From RPQJ01 sp963732415 (GTDB lineage: Bacteria > Pseudomonadota > Gammaproteobacteria > Steroidobacterales > Steroidobacteraceae): a stretch of 26,135 bases of DNA. The stretch covers positions 1-26,135 of the forward strand of contig CAVSZK010000002.1 in assembly GCA_963732415.1 (NCBI GenBank), in the 5' to 3' direction. Below the pieces are notes generated by a model. It did not search any database and was not told the origin of the DNA. It was given only the letters and a program-made list of their open reading frames with translations. Of the stretch, positions 7,458 through 15,400 are shown piece by piece (within the stretch, counting starts at the first letter, position 1; each line of letters opens with the position of its first letter). A program made the position numbers and the translations under genes.

Positions 7458-9413
7458 ATGGACACCAAGGCGAAAGACGTCTCGATGCAGATGGCCGAGG
7501 ACGCCCGACAGACCGAGTGGGAAAACGTCAGCTTCACCGCGGAGGTGTTCAAGGGAAACTTCCGCTGGGACCTGCTGCACCCGTTCCCGGCACAGTCGCC
7601 GGAAGACAGGAAGATCGGCGACGACTACATCGAGAAGATCCGCCCGGTCGTCGAGAAAGCGATCGATCCGTGGAAGATCGACGAAGAAGGCGAGTACCCG
7701 CCCGAAGCGCTGGATGCGCTCGCAGCCGCCGGCCTCTTCGGCATGAAGATCCCGAAAGAATATGGTGGCCTCGGCTTCTCGGTCACCAACTATGGCCGAG
7801 TGCTCGGCTTTCTCGGTGGTTATTGCGCGACCACGGTCGCGTATGTCTCGGCGCACCAGAGCATCGGCGTGCCGCAGCCGCTCAAGGATTTCGGCACCGA
7901 GGAGCAGAAGCGCAAGTACCTCCCTCGACTTGCGAAAGGGGAGATTTCCGCGTTCGCGCTGACGGAGCCCGGCGTGGGTTCCGACCCGGCGCGCATGACC
8001 ACCACGGCCATGCCATCGGCAGACGGCAAGTACTACACGCTGAACGGCGACAAGCTGTGGTGCACCAACGTCACCGATCCGAAGACCACGCTGATTGCGG
8101 TGCTCGCGCGGACGCCCGACAAGGTGCTGCCCAACGGCAAATCGCTGCCGCAGATATCCTGCTTCGTGGTTGAGACCGCCTGGCCAGGTGTAGAGCGCGC
8201 GCGGCGTTCACGGTTCATGGGGTTGCGCGGGCTCGCGAACGGCGTGATCACGTTCAAGGACGTCAGGGTCCCGGCCGAGAACCTGATCGGCAAGCCTGGC
8301 GAGGGGCTCAAGATCGCGCTCGCGACGCTCAATGTCGGTCGCCTCGGGATTCCGGCGGCTGCCATCGGTGGCGGCATGGCGATGGTAGAAGATGCGAAGT
8401 GGTGGACTTCCACGCGCCAGCAGTGGGGCCAGCCGATCGGCAAGCACCAGGCTGTGGCGAAGATGATCTCGGGGTACATGGCGCAGCTGTTCGCGATGAA
8501 GGCGATGGTGCAGGTCGCCTGCTCGTTCGCGGACCACAAGAACGCCGACATCCGGCTCGAGGCGGCAGCGGCCAAATACTGGTGCTCCGAGACGCTGTGG
8601 AAGATGTACGACGACTACCTGCAAGTGCGCGGCGGGCGCGGCTACGAGCGCGCGACGTCGCTCTACGGGCGCGGCGATCGCCCGACCTCAATCGAAATGG
8701 GCCTGCGCGACTCGCGTATCAATCGCATCTTCGAGGGTTCGTCGCAGGTGATGCACCTGATCATGGCGCGCGAGGCGCTGGACACGCACTTCAAGCTGAT
8801 GATGCCCATCCTGCAGCCGAAGCCAGGGCAGAAAGTGTCGAAGGGCGAGGCGGCGATGAAGGCGGCAGGTTTCTATGCGACCTGGCTGCCGAAGCTCTAC
8901 GTGCCGTTCGGTGGCGGGCAGCTGGACGCACCGCACCTCGATGCGAAGAACCGCAAGCACCTTGCATGGACGGCGAAGACTTCCAAGGTGCTCGCACGGA
9001 GATTGTTCGGGACCATGGCGAAGTTCGGACCGAAGCTCGAGACGGAGCAGGTCATCCTTGGCAACTTCGTCGACATCGGCGTGGACCTGTTCGTGATGGG
9101 CGCGACGCTCTCTTACGCTGATCACCTGGTCGCTGCCAATCCGGCGGACAAGTCCCCGCTGGAGCTGGCTGACCTGTTCTGCAACGAGACTCGTCGGCGC
9201 ATCGATGGAAACTTCCGCGCGGTGAAGGGCAATTTCAACCGAGCCTACGGCAAGGTGGCCGGGTTGCTGATGGACGGAAAGCTCGACTGGCTCGCCAAGG
9301 GCGCAATCAACCCGATTCCGCCCCGGTACCGCGACTGGGAGAAGAACGACTACGAGCATCCGGCGGCCAGTACAGCCGCGCCGAAGGTTGCCGCACCTAA
9401 AGAAGCCGCTTAG
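7458..9413 (+). CDS. Acyl-CoA dehydrogenase, long (VLCAD-like) form
   Basis: The protein is 651 aa, far longer than the roughly 380 aa of short- and medium-chain enzymes. The extra length is a C-terminal domain of about 170 residues, as in VLCAD/ACAD9-type enzymes. It oxidises an acyl-CoA at C2-C3 with FAD, passing electrons to an electron-transfer flavoprotein. Visible motifs are the N-terminal helical domain with LFGMKIPKEYGGLGFS (94-109), the FAD/substrate loop FALTEPGVGSDP (166-177), GDKLWCTN (197-204), the middle beta-domain ending GLANGVITFKDVRVP, and the catalytic Glu426 in RINRIFEGSSQVM. VLCAD-type enzymes have their catalytic Glu at the same FEG position. The start has GAGG about ten bases upstream. 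The tail is rich in Ala/Pro/Lys (STAAPKVAAPKEAA). It stands alone between a divergent cassette and a convergent operon. Preferred chain length cannot be read from sequence. Confidence 0.92.
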   Translation: MDTKAKDVSMQMAEDARQTEWENVSFTAEVFKGNFRWDLLHPFPAQSPEDRKIGDDYIEKIRPVVEKAIDPWKIDEEGEYPPEALDALAAAGLFGMKIPKEYGGLGFSVTNYGRVLGFLGGYCATTVAYVSAHQSIGVPQPLKDFGTEEQKRKYLPRLAKGEISAFALTEPGVGSDPARMTTTAMPSADGKYYTLNGDKLWCTNVTDPKTTLIAVLARTPDKVLPNGKSLPQISCFVVETAWPGVERARRSRFMGLRGLANGVITFKDVRVPAENLIGKPGEGLKIALATLNVGRLGIPAAAIGGGMAMVEDAKWWTSTRQQWGQPIGKHQAVAKMISGYMAQLFAMKAMVQVACSFADHKNADIRLEAAAAKYWCSETLWKMYDDYLQVRGGRGYERATSLYGRGDRPTSIEMGLRDSRINRIFEGSSQVMHLIMAREALDTHFKLMMPILQPKPGQKVSKGEAAMKAAGFYATWLPKLYVPFGGGQLDAPHLDAKNRKHLAWTAKTSKVLARRLFGTMAKFGPKLETEQVILGNFVDIGVDLFVMGATLSYADHLVAANPADKSPLELADLFCNETRRRIDGNFRAVKGNFNRAYGKVAGLLMDGKLDWLAKGAINPIPPRYRDWEKNDYEHPAASTAAPKVAAPKEAA

Positions 9414-9427
9414 CAGCAGGGGCAGCA

Positions 9428-9473
9428 GGGGACATTCTCCTTTTCGCTGCCGCGAAAAAAGGAGAATGTCCCC
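9428..9473. terminator. Long stem-loop at convergent gene ends
   Basis: A perfect 17-bp inverted repeat (9428-9444 with 9457-9473; arms GGGGACATTCTCCTTTT and AAAAGGAGAATGTCCCC). An alternative inner register (TTTTCGC/GCGAAAA, TGCC loop) lengthens the stem with a 2-base bulge. The A and T runs lie inside the arms rather than after them. It can serve as a two-way terminator between the acyl-CoA dehydrogenase gene and the end of the cytochrome operon, and is also part of a repeat found again near 23.5 kb. Confidence 0.6.
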
Positions 9474-9504
9474 ATTTCCAAAAATCGGTGCCTGGCACCT
9501 ATTT
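9428..9504. repeat. REP-like modular palindromic element, copy 1
   Basis: It contains two building blocks: the GGGGACATTCTCC/GGAGAATGTCCCC hairpin and, 13 bases further, the palindrome GGTGCCTGGCACC (9487-9499) followed by TATTTA. Both blocks recur at 23511-23549 in a different arrangement. The TAA stop of the minus-strand lipoprotein gene (9503-9505) starts inside the end of the element. Such short, palindromic, extragenic repeats are typical of REP elements mobilised by RAYT transposases. No transposase lies in this window. Confidence 0.65.
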
Positions 9505-10087
9505 ACCTGAGGGCGAGCAGAGCGCCCGGGTTGCCCGACCAGAGTTCGTAGGTCTCGCTGATGCCGTCGTGCAGCACGGCCGCGCCAAGCGCTCCTGCGG
9601 CGGCGAGCAGGGCGAGCGTCTCGCGGTCGGTCCGGACGATCAGCAGCCGCGCCGACCCCGATGGAGCGCGGATCGGCGGTTCCGCCAGGCCAAGTTCGCG
9701 AGCCGTGGCATTCATCGGCACCAGCGGGATCCGCCGTCCGTCGGCAATGATTTCGAACTGCGCGGACCCGTCGCCCTCGGCAGCCGAACTTCGCTTGTCG
9801 ATCGTCGACCACGCGTAGCAGTACAAATAGGTCGCGTGGGAGCCCATTCGATTCACGTCGACCGGCACGACCGTGAGGTAGTCGCGGGCATGCACCGCGA
9901 ATTCCGGTCGATCACGTGCGAATACCAGCCCATCCCTGGCCACGGTGACGGTCGCAGCGGATTTTTCGTCGAGGTACTGGCGCGGGCCGTCGGATTGCGG
10001 TGAGGCGCAGGCACCAGACGCAAGCGCAATGGCAAAGACGGCGAGACGTCCCAGGCCGCGCAGTGAACGGTCTAGTTCAGAGGTCAT
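9503..10087 (-). CDS. Small exported protein, probable lipoprotein, last gene of the cytochrome operon
   Basis: The protein is 194 aa. The start overlaps the stop of the beta-barrel gene by 11 bases (ATGACCTCTGA), so it is translationally coupled. The N-terminus (SLRGLGRLAVFAIALASGAC) is a hydrophobic signal ending at a Cys. The residues before Cys (SGA) are a poor lipobox, so lipidation is likely but not certain. The mature part looks beta-rich (TVTVARDGLVFARDRPEFAV, YLTVVPVDVNRMG, YLYCYAWSTID, FEIIADGRRIPLVP) with a final hydrophobic stretch (TLALLAAAGALGAAVL). No heme motif and no family that I recognise. By position and coupling it probably assists or sits beside the beta-barrel at the outer membrane. 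A longer in-frame start (10210) lies deep inside the barrel gene and lacks a signal peptide. Confidence 0.7.
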   Translation of the reverse strand: MTSELDRSLRGLGRLAVFAIALASGACASPQSDGPRQYLDEKSAATVTVARDGLVFARDRPEFAVHARDYLTVVPVDVNRMGSHATYLYCYAWSTIDKRSSAAEGDGSAQFEIIADGRRIPLVPMNATARELGLAEPPIRAPSGSARLLIVRTDRETLALLAAAGALGAAVLHDGISETYELWSGNPGALLALR

Positions 10088-12458
10088 AGCGATACCCGAG
10101 GCTGAAGTAGTAGCGCGTCGTGTCGGCGCTCGAGTCGCCCAGTGTGCGCTGTCCGATCTCGGCGCCGCCTTCGAGCTCGAGCCAGAACCGCCGCCAACGC
10201 ATCTCGGCACGCAGGCCCGGTGCGTAGAGCAGCTGCGTCGACCCGTCGCCGTGGAACTGGCGCTGGTCGATGCGGATCCTCGGGCTTACTCGCCACGCTT
10301 CGCCCAGTGGCAGCTGCGTGTAGAGCCCCAGCGACATCGTGTCCGTCGCATCGCCGGTCTGGTACTGGAGTCCGAGCGACGAAACATCACCGCGTCCGAA
10401 CAGTCCGTACGCCATGGTCTGCGTCGAGAAGATCAGGTCGGTGCCCGAGTCCGGTGTCGCATCGACCCCGCCCGAAGCGGGCGTCTCGCTGATGCTGACG
10501 CCGGACATGTCCATCGACCACTGCCATTTCTCGCCGAACGGCCGTGAGAGTGACAGCGTGTAGGTATCGGATTCGGCGGTGCGGTCCCGGGCCAGCTGCT
10601 CGATCTGCGAGCTGGAGTACAGGCCGAATAGCTCGTCGAATGTCCCGACCGGCTGGCCGATCAATGCATTGCGCAGGCTCAGGCCGGGGCTCTTGCGGTG
10701 ATCGTAATTGGCAGCGAGCGTCCAGCGCGCGGGCAGCGTGGCCGTGGCCAGAAGCAACACGTCGTTGAGGTCGCCGAAGTGCAGGTCGTAGTCGGCAAGT
10801 CCTACGAACGTCAGGCCGGGCCTGAAGTAGCGAACTTCCGTGCCGATCGCCTGCCGGTCGCTGTACCCGACATAGTCCTGGTTCAGCGCATATACAGACA
10901 TGTCCCACGCCTGGGCGAATGTTCCGAAGTCGGCGGACACGGCATAGAACTGCTGGTCCGAGTTCGGAGCGAGGCGCGTCGAGTTGACCAGGTAGCCCAG
11001 GTGCGCGTTGATGCGAACCTTCGGCACGACCTGGTAGCCTGCGTAGAGGCCGTCGAACGTCCCGATCAAGCCGCCCAGGCTGCCCGACTGCCGCCCGCCA
11101 CGCACTGTCCAGTCTAGCGCGCGATCGCGCAGTTCCGCGAACATCAACGAGACCGTGCCCTGGCTTCCGGGGCCGTCCGACATCAGGTCCAGGCCGTATG
11201 ATCCGCTCGCCCGCATGGTGAAGTCGTAGCGATCGCCGCTGCGTCTCGCGGACAGCGCGACGTCGTTCAGGACCGCTTCCTGCGTCGTGCCGCTGCTGGA
11301 AACACTGCCGTTGTCGAAGCTGCTCGTATCCTTCCTGTAGGTCTGCGAGATGCCGCCGTAGACTTTCCAGCGTGATTCACTTGCTGCGGCCCGCGCTTGT
11401 GCGCTTGCCGGGCTCGCCGCGAACGTCAGGGCGCGCAGGCGCTTGGCAACCCGGCCCGCCGCTTCGCCCTGCGGATAGCGGGCCAGGTATTCTTCGTACT
11501 CGGCCTTGGCGTGAGCCAACTGGCCGTTTCGCTCGCGGGCCAGCCCGAGCAGTTCCTGGGCCTGTGCGCGCTGGGGAAATTCCGGTTGCTCGGTCAGTCG
11601 GGTCAGCAGCTGGATCGCCACGACGTAATCCTTGCGTCGGAGCATCTCCTGCGCGCGTTTCATCGTACGGTCGATGTCCTGCTGCGTAAGCGTCGTATTG
11701 CCGTGCGCCGGGGTCGTCGGAACGCTGCCGACTGCGCCAGGCATTCCCGGCTCGCTCATTACCACGTCGTCCGACACGGCAAGCCACGCCTTTGGATAGC
11801 TGGCGCGCGCAGCCGTGAGCACGCGACGGGCGTCCGATTCAGTGACGAAGGGCCCGGCCCGCAGCCGGTACCACTTGTTGCCATTGACGACGGTTTCCGA
11901 GACATAGGTAGGGACGCCAGTGACCTTCCCGGCCGCTTCGGTCGCTGCCGCGCTGTAGGGCTCGCGCGATGCGTCGAGGTTGACCGCGTACACCGACAGC
12001 GGTCCGGTGACTTCGCGCACCTGCACGCTGGAGCGGTCGGTGTCGGGTCGCGACAGCAGGACCCTGAGTCCGCGGCCATTCGTGGCCGGCACCAGCACGA
12101 ACTGCTCCAGCCTTGACCAGCGGATCGCGAGTTCCACGTTCCTGCCCATCGTGCGGTCGACGTTCAATGAGCGGATGACGCCGCGACCATCCAGTATCGG
12201 TGGGACCACCCAGCCCGCGGCCGGCGATCCGCAATCGACTCCAGGAACCAGGCGCACGCGCAGCGAGTCGCCGCCGCTAGCCGGCGTGTGACTCACGTAC
12301 TGCACGTTGCAGCCAAACACGACTTTGACCGTCGAGAAGCCGTCCTGCTCGGTGACGCTGACGTCCTCGATCAGGCGCCCGGCGACCTGCGCCTGCGCCG
12401 GGCCCGCTAGCGCGGCCAGCAGCGTGGAGATCGCGATGACTGCTCGCACTGTACGCAT
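10077..12458 (-). CDS. Outer-membrane beta-barrel with AMIN-like, SPOR and TPR front end
   Basis: The protein is 793 aa. A signal peptide covers 1-23 (cleavage after AQA). Residues 24-137 form a beta-rich region resembling AMIN domains (VSVTEQDGFSTVKVVFGC, RVRLVPGVDC, ELAIRWSRLEQFVLVP). Residues 152-232 are a SPOR domain (LSVYAVNL...NKWYRLRAGPFVTESDARRV); AMIN and SPOR both bind peptidoglycan. Residues 258-345 are a TPR pair (RAQEMLRRKDYVVAIQLLTR, LGLARERNGQLAHAKAEYEE). From about 363 to the end are alternating amphipathic strands finishing in FSLGYRYDL, as in outer-membrane barrels, roughly 430 residues. The start ATG shares one base with the stop of the 58-heme cytochrome gene (TGATG), so the two are coupled. 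Two Cys (50 and 76) may form a disulfide. It probably forms the outer-membrane exit or docking site for the cytochromes while gripping the cell wall. It has no sequence motif of MtrB-type barrels that I can see. Confidence 0.8.
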   Translation of the reverse strand: MRTVRAVIAISTLLAALAGPAQAQVAGRLIEDVSVTEQDGFSTVKVVFGCNVQYVSHTPASGGDSLRVRLVPGVDCGSPAAGWVVPPILDGRGVIRSLNVDRTMGRNVELAIRWSRLEQFVLVPATNGRGLRVLLSRPDTDRSSVQVREVTGPLSVYAVNLDASREPYSAAATEAAGKVTGVPTYVSETVVNGNKWYRLRAGPFVTESDARRVLTAARASYPKAWLAVSDDVVMSEPGMPGAVGSVPTTPAHGNTTLTQQDIDRTMKRAQEMLRRKDYVVAIQLLTRLTEQPEFPQRAQAQELLGLARERNGQLAHAKAEYEEYLARYPQGEAAGRVAKRLRALTFAASPASAQARAAASESRWKVYGGISQTYRKDTSSFDNGSVSSSGTTQEAVLNDVALSARRSGDRYDFTMRASGSYGLDLMSDGPGSQGTVSLMFAELRDRALDWTVRGGRQSGSLGGLIGTFDGLYAGYQVVPKVRINAHLGYLVNSTRLAPNSDQQFYAVSADFGTFAQAWDMSVYALNQDYVGYSDRQAIGTEVRYFRPGLTFVGLADYDLHFGDLNDVLLLATATLPARWTLAANYDHRKSPGLSLRNALIGQPVGTFDELFGLYSSSQIEQLARDRTAESDTYTLSLSRPFGEKWQWSMDMSGVSISETPASGGVDATPDSGTDLIFSTQTMAYGLFGRGDVSSLGLQYQTGDATDTMSLGLYTQLPLGEAWRVSPRIRIDQRQFHGDGSTQLLYAPGLRAEMRWRRFWLELEGGAEIGQRTLGDSSADTTRYYFSLGYRYDL

Positions 12459-15400
12459 CAGTCGAATTTCGAGTTCGTGATGCGGTGCTGCGGGCCAGAC
12501 CTTCGCGTCGCGATCGTGGTCAGCGTCGAGTCCGTGTATATGTGGCAGGCGCCCGAGCAGTTCCGCAGTTCGCTGACCGTGTATTTGACGTCGCCGTACT
12601 TCTTGTGCGGGTCCGTCTTGTACCTGTTTGAGTGGCAGCCGGCGCAGTCGGGCTTGTAGGCAGGCGTGCGCCAGGTGGCCGCGTCGGTGTTGGTGGTGTG
12701 GCAGCTCTTGCAGGTCAGTGCCGCACGGTGGTCGCCGGGATAGCCGCCCCCGGCCAGGTGCCTGAAGGTATTGGGTGACCATGCGTTCGTCGTATGGCAC
12801 TTGCTGCAGTCGAAGTTGTTGACGGGGAAGGTCATGTGCCCCGTGGACGGACCGCTGGCGGTCGTGCCGTTGTGGCAATTGCCGCAGCCGCTGGTCACGC
12901 CCGTGTGGTCGAAAGCGGCCGGCAGCCAGGCCAGCGTGGAGTGGCAGGCACCGCACTCCTTGGTGGTTGGTATGTGGTTGGTGGGCTTGCCAGCCGCCTT
13001 CAGGCCGTTGTGGCAGCTGCTGCACACGCCGGTCACGTGGTTGTGATCGACGCGTACCGCCGGCTTCCAGCCGACGGTCGTGTGGCAGGCGTCGCAGCTC
13101 GTGTCACTGGTGATGTGTGCCGCATTCTTGCCAGTGGCATTGCTGCCGTTGTGGCAGGAGTAGCAGGTGCCGATCACCTGGGTGTGGTCCACGCGCACGG
13201 CCGGCTTCCAGGCTGCCGGTGAGTGACAGCTCTCGCAGAGGTTGCTCGTCTGCAGGTGGCTCGAGTTCTTTCCGGTAGCCTTCACCCCGTTATGGCAGCT
13301 GAAGCAGTTGTCTGTAACGCCGTCATGGTTGAAGCCCGTGGCGGGTTTCCATGCATCGGTCGAGTGGCAATTGCCGCATTCGGCGGTGGTTGCGATGTGG
13401 GTGGCCGGTTTGCCGGAGGCCTTCGTGCCATTGTGGCAGCTCGAGCAGTTGCCGATCACCTGCGCGTGGTCGACTCGTGTCGCTGGCTTCCAGCTGCCTG
13501 TCGAGTGGCAGCTCTCGCACACCGCGGTGGTGAAAATGTGCGCGGCGTTCTTGCCCGCCGCCTTGACGCCATCGTGGCAATTCGAGCAATTGGCGGTGAT
13601 GCCGGTGTGACTGAAATTCGCGGGCTTCCACGCCAGCGTCGCGTGGCAGGTGCCGCATTCGGCAGTGGTCGGGATGTGGTTGGTACCCTTGCCCGCTGCC
13701 GCCGTTCCGTTGTGGCAGCTCGAACAGGTTCCCGAGACGTGGGTATGGTCGACTCGCGTCGCCGGTTTCCACGTGTTGGTGGCATGACAGCTCTCGCAGC
13801 TCGTATCGGTCGCGATGTGCGAGGTGCCCTTGCCAGTCGCGTTCACGCCGTTGTGGCAGCTGAAGCAGTTGCCTGTGACGCCGGTGTGGTTGAAACCGGT
13901 GGCTGGCTTCCAGGCGGTCGTGCCATGGCAGCTGCCGCATTCGGCAGTCGTCACGATGTGATTCGTGGGCTTTCCGGTCGCCCGTGCGCCATTGTGGCAG
14001 CTCGAGCAGGTGCCGAGCACCTGGGCGTGATCGACGCGCGTGGCAGGCTTCCAGGCGGTCGTGGCGTGGCAGGACTCGCACTGGCCGGACGTGAACATGT
14101 GGCCGGCGTTCTTGCCGGCGGCTTTCACGCCGTCGTGGCAGCTTGCGCAACCGGAGGCGATGCCGGCGTGGCTGAAGCTCACGGGCTTCCAGGCGAGCGT
14201 CGCGTGGCAAGTGCCGCATTCCTGCGTGGTCGGGATGTGATTCGGCCCCTTGCCGATGGCCTTGTTGCCGTCGTGGCAGGAACTGCAGCTGCCGATGACC
14301 TGAGTGTGGTCGACCTGGGTCGGCGGCCTCCAGCCCGATACAGCGTGGCAGGACTCGCAGGTGTTGCTCGACGGGAGGTGCGTTGCGCCCTTGCCAGTCG
14401 CCTTCACGCCGTCGTGGCAGCCCGAGCAGCCGTTCACGATTCCGGTGTGGTCCCAGGTCGCAGGTTTCCAGGCGGTCGGCGTGTGGCACGAATCGCAGGT
14501 GTCCGCGCTCACGATGTGATTGGTCGGCTTGCCGGTGGCAGTCGTTCCGTTGTGGCAAGAGAAGCAACTGCCGGTCACCTGGCCATGGTCCACGGTCGTC
14601 GCGGGTTTCCAGGCCAGCGTCGCATGGCAGGAGCCGCAGCTGTTCGTTGACAGGATGTGCGTTGCCGACTTGCCCGTGGCGGTCGTGCCGTTGTGGCAGG
14701 TGTAGCAGCTGCCGGTGACCTGCGTGTGATCGACGCTGACGACTGGGCGCCAACCGGCGGTCGAGTGACAGGCCTCGCAGGTGTCGCTTGCCTTGATGTG
14801 CGTGCCGCTCTTTCCGGTCTGTCGCACGCCGTCGTGGCAGCTGGCGCACGTGTCGGTGATGCCCTCGTGCGTGAACCGGGCTGGCTTCCATGCGGTCGTC
14901 GAGTGGCAGTCGCCGCACTCGCCGGTCGTCGGGATGTGGCTCGACGGTTTGCCGGTCGACCTCACACCGTCGTGGCAGGTCGAGCAGGGCTGGCTGATGG
15001 CAGAGTGGTCGAAGCTCGCCGGCTTCCATGCGGTCGTTGCGTGGCAGGTGCCGCATTCGGCAGTGGTGACTATGTGATTGGTGTCCTTGCCCGCGGCGAT
15101 CGTGCCGTCATGGCAGGAGCTGCAGGTGCCTAGCACGTTTGCATGGTCGACACGGGTTGCCGGCTTCCAGGTGCTCGTGGAGTGGCAGGTACCGCAATCG
15201 GTGGTGCTGGTCAGGTGCGTTGCATGCTTGCCGGTCGCCGTCGTTCCGTTATGGCATGAATAGCAGCTGCCCGTGACCTGCGTGTGGTCCACGACCGTGA
15301 CCGGACGCCAGCTGAAGGTCGCGTGGCATGCCTGGCAGCTGTCGCTGGCCCTGATGTGCGTCGCGCTCTTGCCAGTCTCGCGGACGCCGTCGTGGCAACC

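Noticed and set aside
10088..10210. A longer start for the small lipoprotein
   Set aside because: The added residues are a shadow of the barrel gene, and the signal segment begins shortly after the later ATG.
12459..13025. An N-terminal extension of the beta-barrel reading frame into the giant cytochrome gene
   Set aside because: A signal peptide begins at 12458 and the extension is an out-of-frame reading of the cytochrome repeats.
13223..14650. A 475-codon open frame on the plus strand, antisense to the giant cytochrome
   Set aside because: It is the mirror of repeated TGC/CAC/GGC codons in the cytochrome repeats. Its product is repetitive V/A/R/G with no start signal, and the opposite strand is clearly coding.
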